Shown here piece by piece: positions 1 to 5,857 of a stretch of 6,561 bases of DNA (its first letter is position 1; each line of letters opens with the position of its first letter). Both the position numbers and the translations under genes were made by a program. The notes below the pieces were generated by a model. That model had not been told where the DNA came from. It was given only the letters and a program-made list of their open reading frames with translations, and did no database searches. The stretch spans positions 1 to 6,561 of the forward strand of contig JBKHDX010000256.1 in assembly GCA_046541115.1 (NCBI GenBank), written 5' to 3'. This DNA comes from Jaaginema sp046541115. GTDB taxonomy: Bacteria > Cyanobacteriota > Cyanobacteriia > Cyanobacteriales > Spirulinaceae.

Positions 1-545
1 AAGTAGCCAGCGTTCATAATAAAATATCAAGATGTCGAGAAGACTTCCATCACAAGCTATCACGCAGGATAGTCAACGAAAACCAAGTTATTTGTGTGGA
101 AGATTTGGCTGTTAAGAACATGGTCAAGAATCACTGTCTTGCTAAAGCAATAAGTCAGGTAGGATGGGGTCAATTCTGTACCATGTTGAAGTACAAAGCT
201 GAATGGGAAGGGAAAGTTTACCTTGAGGTCAACCGTTTCTTCCCTAGCTCAAAAACCTGTAATACTTGCCTCAATCAAGTCAAAAGCCTTCCTCTTGATG
301 TGAGGTTTTGGCAGTGTGCCAAGTGCGAAACAAAGCATGACCGCGACATCAACGCTGCCAAGAATATAAGAGACGAAGGACTGCGTATTTTATCCTCTGG
401 AACGGGGGAGATCGCCTATCGTCCAGATGTAAGTCGAGACAGTAGAGGACGCAAGAAATCTACTCGGAGCGCATTCTGCTGGATAGGAAGCCAGCACGCC
501 GTAATCTTTGATTCGGTGTCTGGTAGTTCACATGGGGAATAATTT
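1..545 (+). mobile_element. Right-hand part of an IS200/IS605 (IS1341-like) insertion sequence
   Basis: The element is inferred from tnpB; its left end is outside the window and its exact right end cannot be fixed from one copy. Elements of this family have no terminal inverted repeats but carry subterminal hairpins. Two candidates are visible near the right end: TGCTGG/CCAGCA at 477-482 and 491-496 with an 8-base loop, and a weak imperfect palindrome at 511-540 (ATTC..GTG / CAC..GAAT). In this family the 3' end of tnpB overlaps the omega-RNA, so roughly the last 150 bases here may also encode that guide scaffold. The segment has no HIP1 octamer, unlike the rest of the window, which fits an acquired element. 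The boundary at about 545 is an estimate. Confidence 0.6.
3..542 (+). CDS. tnpB: TnpB RNA-guided nuclease of an IS200/IS605-type element, C-terminal part (5' end outside window)
   Basis: The reading frame is open from base 3, well before the first possible GTG start at 96, so this is a 5'-truncated view of a longer gene; 179 residues are visible. The upstream part reads as typical TnpB (VHNKISRCREDF, then HKLSRRIVNENQVICVEDL). E33 of the visible part, in VEDLAVKNM, matches the second RuvC acidic residue. A four-cysteine zinc ribbon follows (C86, C89, C105, C108), then HDRDINAAKNI (112-122) with the last RuvC aspartate. The first RuvC aspartate must lie outside the window. The tail with SSGTGE and GRKKST is usual for cyanobacterial members. 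TnpB proteins are known as omega-RNA-guided DNA nucleases that help IS200/IS605 elements persist; no tnpA is visible here. The visible frame is intact, but activity cannot be judged without the N-terminal half. Confidence 0.9.
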   Translation, partial: VASVHNKISRCREDFHHKLSRRIVNENQVICVEDLAVKNMVKNHCLAKAISQVGWGQFCTMLKYKAEWEGKVYLEVNRFFPSSKTCNTCLNQVKSLPLDVRFWQCAKCETKHDRDINAAKNIRDEGLRILSSGTGEIAYRPDVSRDSRGRKKSTRSAFCWIGSQHAVIFDSVSGSSHGE

Positions 546-566
546 ACCAACAACCAACAACCAACA
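546..566 (+). repeat. Three perfect tandem copies of heptamer ACCAACA
   Basis: ACCAACA occurs three times head to tail, followed by a partial ACA, filling almost all of the 32-base gap between the tnpB stop and the purQ start. Short tandem heptamers are known in cyanobacterial intergenic DNA, so this may be host sequence flanking the IS. The gap holds no recognisable Shine-Dalgarno sequence. Confidence 0.75.
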
Positions 567-574
567 ACAAAAGT

Positions 575-1246
575 ATGAAATTTGGCATTATTGTATTTCC
601 AGGGTCGAATTGCGATCGCGATATGGCGATGGTAACTGAAGGTATTTTAGGACAACCGACCCGCACGATCTGGCATCAGGATACGGATTTGAGCGACATC
701 GACGTGGTGGTGATACCGGGGGGATTTAGTTATGGGGATTATCTCCGATGTGGCGCGATCGCGCAATTTTCCCCTGTCCTTAAAAGCGTTCTCGCTCATG
801 CCCAGCAAGGTAAACTGGTTCTCGGCGTTTGTAATGGTTTCCAAGTGTTAACGGAAGTGGGTTTGTTACCGGGGGCCTTGATTCGCAATCGAGATTTACA
901 TTTTATTTGCGATCGCGTTCCTTTGAAAGTGGAAAACAACACCCTACCCTGGACGCAAAATTACCATTCAGGGGAAATCATCACCCTACCCATTGCTCAC
1001 GGGGAAGGGCGTTATTACGCCGATGCGGATACTCTCAAAGCCCTAGAAGATAACCATCAGGTGGTTTTTCGTTACGGGAAAAATCCCAATGGTTCTCTTA
1101 ATGATATTGCCGGAATCGCGAACAAAAAAGGCAATGTTTTGGGAATGATGCCTCACCCAGAACGAGCGGCCGATGAAATGTTAGGCTTAACCGATGGTAA
1201 AAAGCTGTTTGAGGGCTTGCTGAGTGCAGTCGTTGCGGCGGTTTAA
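575..1246 (+). CDS. purQ: Phosphoribosylformylglycinamidine (FGAM) synthase, glutaminase subunit PurQ
   Basis: PurQ hydrolyses glutamine and passes ammonia to PurL, with PurS as third subunit, to convert FGAR to FGAM in cytosolic purine synthesis. The 223 residues match the usual size of stand-alone PurQ. The class I glutamine amidotransferase fold is clear: N-terminal FGIIVFPGSNCDRD, then IPGGFSYGDYLRCGA (48-62), the nucleophile elbow GVCNGFQ with Cys86, and the catalytic pair in MMPHPER (His194, Glu196). The ATG at 575 gives the family's standard N-terminus (MKFGIIVFPG), so the start is secure despite the lack of a Shine-Dalgarno sequence. In cyanobacteria purS often lies directly upstream; here an IS end occupies that place. 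The stop codon overlaps the queE start by one base (TAATG), suggesting cotranscription and coupled translation. No promoter could be recognised in the short upstream gap, so expression may depend on sequence inside or beyond the IS. Confidence 0.97.
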   Translation: MKFGIIVFPGSNCDRDMAMVTEGILGQPTRTIWHQDTDLSDIDVVVIPGGFSYGDYLRCGAIAQFSPVLKSVLAHAQQGKLVLGVCNGFQVLTEVGLLPGALIRNRDLHFICDRVPLKVENNTLPWTQNYHSGEIITLPIAHGEGRYYADADTLKALEDNHQVVFRYGKNPNGSLNDIAGIANKKGNVLGMMPHPERAADEMLGLTDGKKLFEGLLSAVVAAV

Positions 1247-1854
1247 TGATTGAACTTCCCATTCACGAAACCTTTGGGCCGACGATTCAAGGAGAAGGCT
1301 TTTGGGCGGGGATTCCAGTGGACTTTATTCGCTTGTCGGGCTGTCCGGTGGGCTGTTCGTGGTGCGATACGGGATATGGGGATGGGGGCGCTGATTTGCC
1401 CCGTCAACGGCGGTTAATTGCAGATTTGATCGCCGAGTTGCGATCGCCCAGGGTGGTTATTTCCGGGGGCGAGCCTTTTATTCAGCCGCAACTCCCGGCT
1501 TTAGTCGCCGCCTTGGAAGCCAGGGGGAAGACGGTCACGATTGAGACTTCTGGGGCGTTTTGGCAAGAAGTTTCCCCGACCGCTTGGATTACCCTCAGTC
1601 CAAAAGAACACATCAGCCCCCAATATCCCGTTGTGCCGTTGTTGTGGGAACGAGCCAACGAGATTAAACTCATTATCGAGACGGGGGCAGAGTTAGGGTA
1701 TTATCATCCCCTGATTAACCCGGAAAAACCCGTATTTCTACAACCGGAATGGAGTCAAAAAGAGCAAGCAATTCCAATTATTTTAGACTTGCTGCAACAA
1801 TATCCCCATTACCGTTTGTCCCTTCAGTTGCATAAATACATCAATGTACCTTAG
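1246..1854 (+). CDS. queE: 7-carboxy-7-deazaguanine synthase QueE (radical SAM)
   Basis: QueE is a radical S-adenosylmethionine enzyme that contracts the ring of 6-carboxytetrahydropterin to 7-carboxy-7-deazaguanine, the precursor of preQ0 and of queuosine in tRNA. The 202-residue protein has N-terminal ETFGPTIQGEGFWAG (8-22), the CxxxCxxC cluster motif (Cys33, Cys37, Cys40) followed by DTGYG, the SAM-binding SGGEP (73-77), ETSG (100-103), LSPKEH (117-122), and the C-terminal signature SLQLHKYINVP. The CxxxCxxC spacing is that of canonical QueE. The start overlaps the purQ stop (TAATG), so translation is probably by reinitiation. The pairing with purQ is functionally plausible, since the deazaguanine route starts from GTP, but it may simply be positional. 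The stop overlaps the converging gene's stop by four bases, leaving no room for a terminator between them. Confidence 0.95.
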   Translation: MIELPIHETFGPTIQGEGFWAGIPVDFIRLSGCPVGCSWCDTGYGDGGADLPRQRRLIADLIAELRSPRVVISGGEPFIQPQLPALVAALEARGKTVTIETSGAFWQEVSPTAWITLSPKEHISPQYPVVPLLWERANEIKLIIETGAELGYYHPLINPEKPVFLQPEWSQKEQAIPIILDLLQQYPHYRLSLQLHKYINVP

Positions 1855-2774
1855 CTGAACTTTTGCCAAGCTGTGTCTGGATAAACCCGGTTAAACTGAG
1901 TGGGATGCAGGATTTCCGCCATAATTTCGACTGAATCGACTAAACGGGGGCCGGGGCGATTAAAATAAGCGTTGCCATCGGTAATATAAACTCGGCCATT
2001 TTGTACCGCTTGCAGTTGTTTCCAGTCGGGATGTTGGGGTAACACGGCGGCTTCGGTACGGGTGCGATCGAGGTCAAAACCGCAGGGCATGATAACTATA
2101 GTCTCAGGATCGGTATTAACTAGGGCATCCCACGATAAATAAGGGGATTTTTTGCCGGGTTCAGCCAGCAAACATTCGCCCCCTGCCATAGAAATTAATT
2201 CCGGTAACCAACTGCCAGCAGACATGAGCGGATCGAGCCATTCTAGGGCAACCACGGTGGTTTTCGGTAGATTTCGCGTTTTTTTTCGGCAGGCATCGGT
2301 GCGCCTTTGCAGGGATTCTAAGGCGAGTTGAGGGGAGATGCCAAAGGCCTTGGCTAATCGTTCTAAATCCGTCCAAATTTCCCCAAAGCTAATGGGTTGT
2401 AGGGAAATGACTTGGGGTTGAATGCCTGTAATTTGTTTTAATCCGGCTTCGACTTCGGCCAAACTCACCGCACAAACATCGCATTGATCCTGGGTGATGA
2501 TGTGGGTGGGTTGGAGAGTCGCGATCGCGTCGAGGTCGAGTTGATAAATACTGAGGGCATCGGCGACTAATTGTTTCACATCCCGGTCAATTTCGCCACT
2601 GGGGCGATCGCTGTTTAACCTTGCTTGGGTACATACCGGGAGTTGCTGCACTTCGGGGGGATAGTCGCATTCGTGCGATCGCCCTACTAAATTCTGGGTC
2701 AAACCCAACGCGGCCACACTTTCGGTTGCCCCCGGTAATAAAGAGATAATTCTTAACTCAGAAGGATTGCTCAT
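1851..2774 (-). CDS. BtuF-like cobalamin-binding / ABC-transporter substrate-binding-fold protein without signal peptide
   Basis: The 307-residue protein belongs to the periplasmic-binding-protein-like family annotated as cobalamin-binding protein (BtuF/TroA fold, PF01497). Recognisable parts are RIISLLPGATESVAALG (8-24), RSHECDYPPE (32-41), the first-domain end LQPTHIITQDQCDVCAVS (87-104), then EWLDPLMSAGSWLPELISMAGG (178-199) at the start of the second lobe, and NRPGPRLVDSVEIMAEILHP (272-291). The N-terminus goes straight into the first beta strand: there is no signal peptide or lipobox, so the protein is predicted to be cytosolic, unlike true BtuF. A QCDVC motif (Cys98, Cys101) is notable. 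No btuC or btuD permease gene is in the window. The function is therefore uncertain: corrinoid or metal binding is only inferred from the fold. Its start lies 72 bases from the divergent rpsD start, and its stop overlaps that of queE. Confidence 0.85.
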   Translation of the reverse strand: MSNPSELRIISLLPGATESVAALGLTQNLVGRSHECDYPPEVQQLPVCTQARLNSDRPSGEIDRDVKQLVADALSIYQLDLDAIATLQPTHIITQDQCDVCAVSLAEVEAGLKQITGIQPQVISLQPISFGEIWTDLERLAKAFGISPQLALESLQRRTDACRKKTRNLPKTTVVALEWLDPLMSAGSWLPELISMAGGECLLAEPGKKSPYLSWDALVNTDPETIVIMPCGFDLDRTRTEAAVLPQHPDWKQLQAVQNGRVYITDGNAYFNRPGPRLVDSVEIMAEILHPTQFNRVYPDTAWQKFS

Positions 2775-2795
2775 GATGTTTCTGGCTGAACGCGA

Positions 2796-2801
2796 TATAA
2801 T
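2796..2801 (+). promoter_or_regulatory. Candidate -10 box for rpsD
   Basis: A perfect TATAAT lies 45 bases before the rpsD ATG, in the gap to the divergent BtuF-like gene. No good -35 hexamer sits at the usual 17-base distance (the bases there are ATGATG, inside and next to the divergent gene's start codon). Transcription would begin near 2808, giving a leader of about 40 bases that contains the AGGAG. The proposal rests on sequence match and position alone. Confidence 0.45.
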
Positions 2802-2827
2802 TGAGTGTTTGCGTATATTAGTAAAAC

Positions 2828-2832
2828 AGGAG
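2828..2832 (+). promoter_or_regulatory. Ribosome-binding site AGGAG upstream of rpsD
   Basis: AGGAG is 14 bases before the ATG at 2847, longer than the usual 5-9 bases. It lies inside the in-frame extension that would begin at GTG 2805, which argues that the extension is leader rather than protein and supports 2847 as the start. Confidence 0.5.
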
Positions 2833-2846
2833 AACGAACAACTATT

Positions 2847-3455
2847 ATGTCTCGTTATAGAGGACCTCGTTTGCGCGTCACCCGTCGTCTCGGCGATCTA
2901 CCCGGCTTAACCCGTAAAACCGCCAAGCGGAGCTATCCCCCCGGACAGCACGGCCAAGGCCGCCGCAAACGTTCAGAATATGCCATTCGTCTCGAAGAAA
3001 AACAAAAACTACGCTTTAATTATGGTGTAAGCGAAAAACAATTAATTCGCTACGTCCGTAAAGCTCGCCGGGCCACCGGTTCTACCGGTCAAGTTTTGCT
3101 CCAATTGCTGGAAATGCGTCTTGATAATACGGTGTTTCGCTTAGGCATGGCCGGCACAATTCCCGCAGCCCGTCAGTTGGTCAATCACGGTCATGTTACC
3201 GTTAATGGCCGCGTTGTGGATATTGCCAGTTATCAATGCCGTTCTGGGGATGTGGTGGGGGTGCGCGATCGCGATGCTTCCCGCCGTTTGGTTCAAGCTA
3301 ATATGGAATATCCAGGCTTGTCTAACATTCCGAGCCACTTAGAATTTGATAAAAACACCATGGTAGGTACAGTCAATGGCCTGGTCGAACGAGAATGGGT
3401 GGCTCTACAAATCAACGAACTGTTGGTGGTTGAGTATTATTCTCGGAAAGTTTAA
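2847..3455 (+). CDS. rpsD: 30S ribosomal protein S4
   Basis: S4 is a primary 16S rRNA-binding protein that nucleates small-subunit assembly and helps form the mRNA entry channel. From the ATG at 2847 the protein is 202 residues, the usual cyanobacterial and plastid length, beginning MSRYRGPRLR. The frame stays open upstream to a GTG at 2805, but those 14 extra residues are not S4-like and contain the AGGAG. The N-terminal RNA-binding region is rich in basic residues (KRSYPPGQHGQGRRKRSEYA, 28-47) and lacks the zinc-binding cysteines found in some S4 proteins; the only cysteine is Cys131. The S4 domain spans about 91-152 (RLDNTVFRLGMAGT, then ARQLVNHGHVTVNGR). The gene stands alone here, not in the alpha operon (rpsM-rpsK-rpsD-rpoA), as is usual in cyanobacteria, and is followed by a strong terminator. 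Confidence 0.97.
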   Translation: MSRYRGPRLRVTRRLGDLPGLTRKTAKRSYPPGQHGQGRRKRSEYAIRLEEKQKLRFNYGVSEKQLIRYVRKARRATGSTGQVLLQLLEMRLDNTVFRLGMAGTIPAARQLVNHGHVTVNGRVVDIASYQCRSGDVVGVRDRDASRRLVQANMEYPGLSNIPSHLEFDKNTMVGTVNGLVEREWVALQINELLVVEYYSRKV

Positions 3456-3483
3456 TTTTTTGGGGATTGGTTGTCTTTATTGG

Positions 3484-3539
3484 CACTCACGCGATCGCGT
3501 TTAGTTGTAAACGTTGGTGCGCGTGAGTGATTCTTTTTT
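3484..3539 (+). terminator. Compound-hairpin rho-independent terminator after rpsD
   Basis: Outer arms CACTCACGCG (3484-3493) and CGCGTGAGTG (3520-3529) pair perfectly over 10 bases. Inside them CGTTTA (3498-3503) pairs with TAAACG (3508-3513) around a GTTG loop. A TTCTTTTTT tract follows directly (3531-3539). Position 29 bases after the rpsD stop and the strand of the T-tract assign it to rpsD. On the other strand no T-run follows, so it is not a good terminator for tsaE. A HIP1 octamer (3491-3498) is built into the outer left arm and the start of the inner stem. Confidence 0.85.
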
Positions 3540-3541
3540 GG

Positions 3542-3582
3542 GCTTTAGGCAATGGGCGTGTTTTTCTCGCCCAACCCTAAGC
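3542..3582. repeat. Imperfect palindrome between the convergent rpsD and tsaE genes
   Basis: TGGGCG (3553-3558) pairs with CGCCCA (3568-3573) around a 9-base loop; beyond a small internal loop, TTAGG (3545-3549) pairs with CCTAA (3576-3580), and GC (3542-3543) can pair with GC (3581-3582) around a bulge. Neither strand has a T-run after it. It could slow or end tsaE transcription, protect 3' ends, or be a copy of a dispersed palindromic repeat; the window holds only one copy, so this cannot be decided here. Confidence 0.55.
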
Positions 3583-3617
3583 TTTGAGAATATCCCCAGA
3601 AAGGGCGGGCGATCGCG

Positions 3618-4088
3618 TCAAAAATCCACGTTTTGCAGTACATCCTGTCCTGTAACCTTCAAAGTTGCCGACCGCTTGCCTTTTGTGCCGTGACTGAGGT
3701 GAATTTCGAGGTAGTCGGACGGTACATAAGGCAGTCGTTGCGCCCATTCAATGGCGGTGATACCGGGGTCTACTTCGATGCCTTCCCAATAAAACTCCGG
3801 TTCAATGCCTGCCACTTCTGAAGATTCGAGGCGATATAAATCTAGGTGATACAAAGGCAAGCGGCCGTCTAGATATTCGTTGACCAAGGTAAAAGTGGGG
3901 CTGACGATGGCATCTTTGACCCCCAATCCTGCACCAATCCCTTGGACTAGGGTAGTTTTGCCTGCGCCGAGGTCGCCGTGTAATAAAAGGACAGTCAGGG
4001 GCGGTAGCGATCGCCCTAACCGACAACCGAATTCAAATGTCGCTGCTGCATCAGCAAGACTTAATTGGATGGGCGATCGCCTATTCAT
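3618..4088 (-). CDS. tsaE: tRNA threonylcarbamoyladenosine biosynthesis ATPase TsaE
   Basis: TsaE is the ATPase that supports the TsaB-TsaD-TsaE complex in making t6A37 on ANN-decoding tRNAs in the cytosol. The 156 residues match the family length. Visible motifs are the P-loop GDLGAGKTT (38-46), SPTFTLVNEY (63-72, switch region), YHLDLYRL (80-87) and ITAIEWAQRLP (110-120, with Glu114 and Trp115). The start ATG overlaps the stop of the upstream YvcK-like gene as ATGA, so translation is very likely coupled and the two genes form one transcript. The gene ends two bases from a HIP1 octamer and converges on rpsD. No intrinsic terminator with a T-run is visible for it; the palindrome at 3542-3582 is the only candidate 3' structure. 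Confidence 0.95.
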   Translation of the reverse strand: MNRRSPIQLSLADAAATFEFGCRLGRSLPPLTVLLLHGDLGAGKTTLVQGIGAGLGVKDAIVSPTFTLVNEYLDGRLPLYHLDLYRLESSEVAGIEPEFYWEGIEVDPGITAIEWAQRLPYVPSDYLEIHLSHGTKGKRSATLKVTGQDVLQNVDF

Positions 4089-5488
4089 ATATCTATATCT
4101 TGAAAATTAAAGCCCCGAGTTTTACCATACCAACGCAATAAGACTCGTGCGAGACGTTGGCGATCGTGGCGTACATAGCCTGTGTCTGGGTCTTCTTCCA
4201 TAACGTTGGCGGTAATAATGCGCCGTCCTAATTTTAAGATATCTTCGCGATCGAGAAAGACCGGATGAGAGCTATCTTGAGCGTAGCGAATCAACGTGTG
4301 GGCGCTGGGGACGCGACGGTGGACTAATACGGCATCAAAGAGTTTTTGGCCGCAAACTTCATCAATCGCCCGAATATGGTCGGCGACGGTGTAGCCATCG
4401 GTTTCCCCCGGTTGGGTCATAATGTTACACACATAAATTCGGGGTGCGGTACTGCGGGCGATCGCGGCGCGAATTTCAGGAACGAGTAAATTGGGAATGA
4501 CGCTGGTATAAAGACTGCCGGGCCCGAGGATAATCATTTCCGCTTCCTCGATGGCTTTGATGGCGGCGGGTAAAGCGGGGGGATTTTCGGGAATGCAACC
4601 GACGCGGACAATTTTACCCCGGATGGTGGGAATATTTGATTCTCCTTCAATGCGGCGACCATCGCTAAATTCGGCCCACAGGCGCACATCGCTGAGGGTG
4701 GCGGGTAAAACGCGACCCCGGACGGCAAGAACTTTAGAACTGGCCGCGATCGCTCTTTCTAAATCCCCGGTAATTTCGCTCATGGCCGTTAGGAATAAGT
4801 TACCAAAACTATGGCCCGATAAGCCATCCCCCGCCGAAAAGCGATAGTGAAATAACTCGGTGAGTAATTTTTCTTCGGCGGCTAAAGCGGTGACGCAGTT
4901 GCGAATATCCCCAGGGGGCAATACGCCGATTTCCCGCCGCAAACGCCCAGAAGACCCGCCATCATCAGCTACAGTCACAATCGCGGTAATATTGGCGCTA
5001 TAGGCTTTCAAACCCCGTAATAACGTAGAAAGTCCGGTTCCGCCCCCAACGGTGACAATTTTGGGCCCGCGATTGAGGCGACGATGGGCGGCGATCATAT
5101 CGATGAGTTCTTCGTCTCCTTCGGGACGAATAGCCTCGGTAATGGACTCTACAGTGCGAGTTTGCCCCCAAAATAATAAAAATAGCCCAAAGAGCAAGGC
5201 TAACGGCCCGGAAATGTAGTTGGGGATGATTTGCGTGAGAAAGCCTAAAAATTCTGTTGTCCATTCAATTAAGCGGTTGATGGGAGTTAGACCTACCCAG
5301 ATCGCAATTCCCAACGCCGTGAGGATCGAACCAGTAATGCTGATCAGCAGCCAGCGTTTGACTAATAAACCGGGAGTCAGCCATTTAAACCAACGATTCA
5401 CCCGTTTGGGGGTGCGATCGCGCACAAAGGCAAAATGTTGAGGTTCTACTTTTAGGGTGCGTAAAGCGTCAAATAAACCAAATGACAT
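4085..5488 (-). CDS. Membrane-anchored YvcK/CofD-like protein (gluconeogenesis factor family)
   Basis: The 467 residues fall in two parts. The first 140 hold two predicted membrane helices, about 46-68 (WLLISITGSILTALGIAIWVG) and 92-109 (ISGPLALLFGLFLLFW). From about 142 to 430 there is a complete YvcK/CofD-like domain: KIVTVGGGTGLSTLLRGLK (143-161), VTVADDGGSSGRLR (171-184), GVLPPGDIRNC (188-198), LSGHSFGNLFL (223-233), LPATLSDVRLWAEF (261-274), GPGSLYTSVIPNLLVPEIR (322-340). In Bacillus and mycobacteria YvcK binds UDP-sugars and influences cell shape, envelope synthesis and growth on gluconeogenic carbon; it is usually about 320 residues and soluble. The membrane part is the extra feature here and would place the domain at the inner face of the plasma membrane. 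No substrate is assigned from sequence. It is the first gene of an operon with tsaE (4-base overlap). The ATG at 5488 lacks a close Shine-Dalgarno sequence. Confidence 0.9.
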   Translation of the reverse strand: MSFGLFDALRTLKVEPQHFAFVRDRTPKRVNRWFKWLTPGLLVKRWLLISITGSILTALGIAIWVGLTPINRLIEWTTEFLGFLTQIIPNYISGPLALLFGLFLLFWGQTRTVESITEAIRPEGDEELIDMIAAHRRLNRGPKIVTVGGGTGLSTLLRGLKAYSANITAIVTVADDGGSSGRLRREIGVLPPGDIRNCVTALAAEEKLLTELFHYRFSAGDGLSGHSFGNLFLTAMSEITGDLERAIAASSKVLAVRGRVLPATLSDVRLWAEFSDGRRIEGESNIPTIRGKIVRVGCIPENPPALPAAIKAIEEAEMIILGPGSLYTSVIPNLLVPEIRAAIARSTAPRIYVCNIMTQPGETDGYTVADHIRAIDEVCGQKLFDAVLVHRRVPSAHTLIRYAQDSSHPVFLDREDILKLGRRIITANVMEEDPDTGYVRHDRQRLARVLLRWYGKTRGFNFQDIDI

Positions 5489-5857
5489 AACTGATGATGT
5501 TTGCCTTAAGGGGCTGAATCACAATGGATAAGGGATAAAGAGCGAGCAATCAAGATTATGGGTTTTAGGGGTTTATCTTCATAGATGGAGAAGATGGGAA
5601 ATTACCGCTTTATCTTGCTGTTATTCCCGATCGCTGTCAATCGGTAAGTTGCTTCGACCATGACGGACTTAACACCTGTTAGGGGTAACAATCTGTCGAT
5701 CTTTGAGGAAAAATCTTAAATTGTTTTACTGCCCTGATTGATTTTAAGCCGGATGGTACGCAAGCTTCTTAACATTATGGGTAAAATGCCGAGTTCGTAA
5801 AGATTCGTTGAGTACAAATGCTCAACTTATAAGAAATTTAAACTTGAGTTGCTATTA
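5489..5857. other. Divergent intergenic region of 369 bases between the yvcK-like gene and the ADP-ribosylglycohydrolase gene
   Basis: I see no convincing gene, tRNA or known riboswitch here. It holds several short inverted repeats: ATCTTC/GAAGAT (5575-5580, 5590-5595), CCGAT/ATCGG (5627-5631, 5640-5644), TGTTA/TAACA around GGGG (5677-5681, 5686-5690) and GTTGAG/CTCAAC (5807-5812, 5821-5826). The last is close to the start of the rightward gene; its CTCAA half could instead pair with TTGAG at 5844-5848. A TATAAG at 5828-5833 is a possible -10 box for that gene, but TTGAGT at 5808-5813 is only 14 bases away, too close for a standard -35. The region has no HIP1 octamer. All four stems are short and could be chance. 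Confidence 0.4.
5525..5553 (-). promoter_or_regulatory. Weak candidate promoter for the yvcK-like/tsaE operon
   Basis: On the - strand TTGATT (5553-5548) and TATCCA (5530-5525) are separated by 17 bases and lie about 37 bases before the ATG. The -35-like box matches consensus at four of six positions, the -10-like box only at its first three. The position is right but the match is poor. Confidence 0.2.

Noticed and set aside
546..566. CRISPR-like repeat
   Set aside because: The heptamers are directly adjacent with no spacers; it is a simple tandem repeat.
2805..2846. In-frame upstream GTG that would lengthen S4 by 14 residues
   Set aside because: The extra residues do not resemble S4, contain the AGGAG ribosome-binding site, and the ATG at 2847 gives the standard MSRYRGPRLR start.
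3484..3539. Bidirectional terminator serving both rpsD and tsaE
   Set aside because: Read on the - strand, the hairpin is followed by TGCCAATAAAG rather than a T-run, so only the + strand has intrinsic terminator form.
4534..5441. Several open frames on both strands inside the yvcK-like gene
   Set aside because: They are short, low-complexity or Pro/Arg-rich shadow frames over a well-conserved coding sequence.
5753..5800. A 15-codon ORF (MVRKLLNIMGKMPSS) as a possible leader peptide
   Set aside because: It has no Shine-Dalgarno sequence, no run of regulatory codons and no tight link to a terminator-type hairpin.
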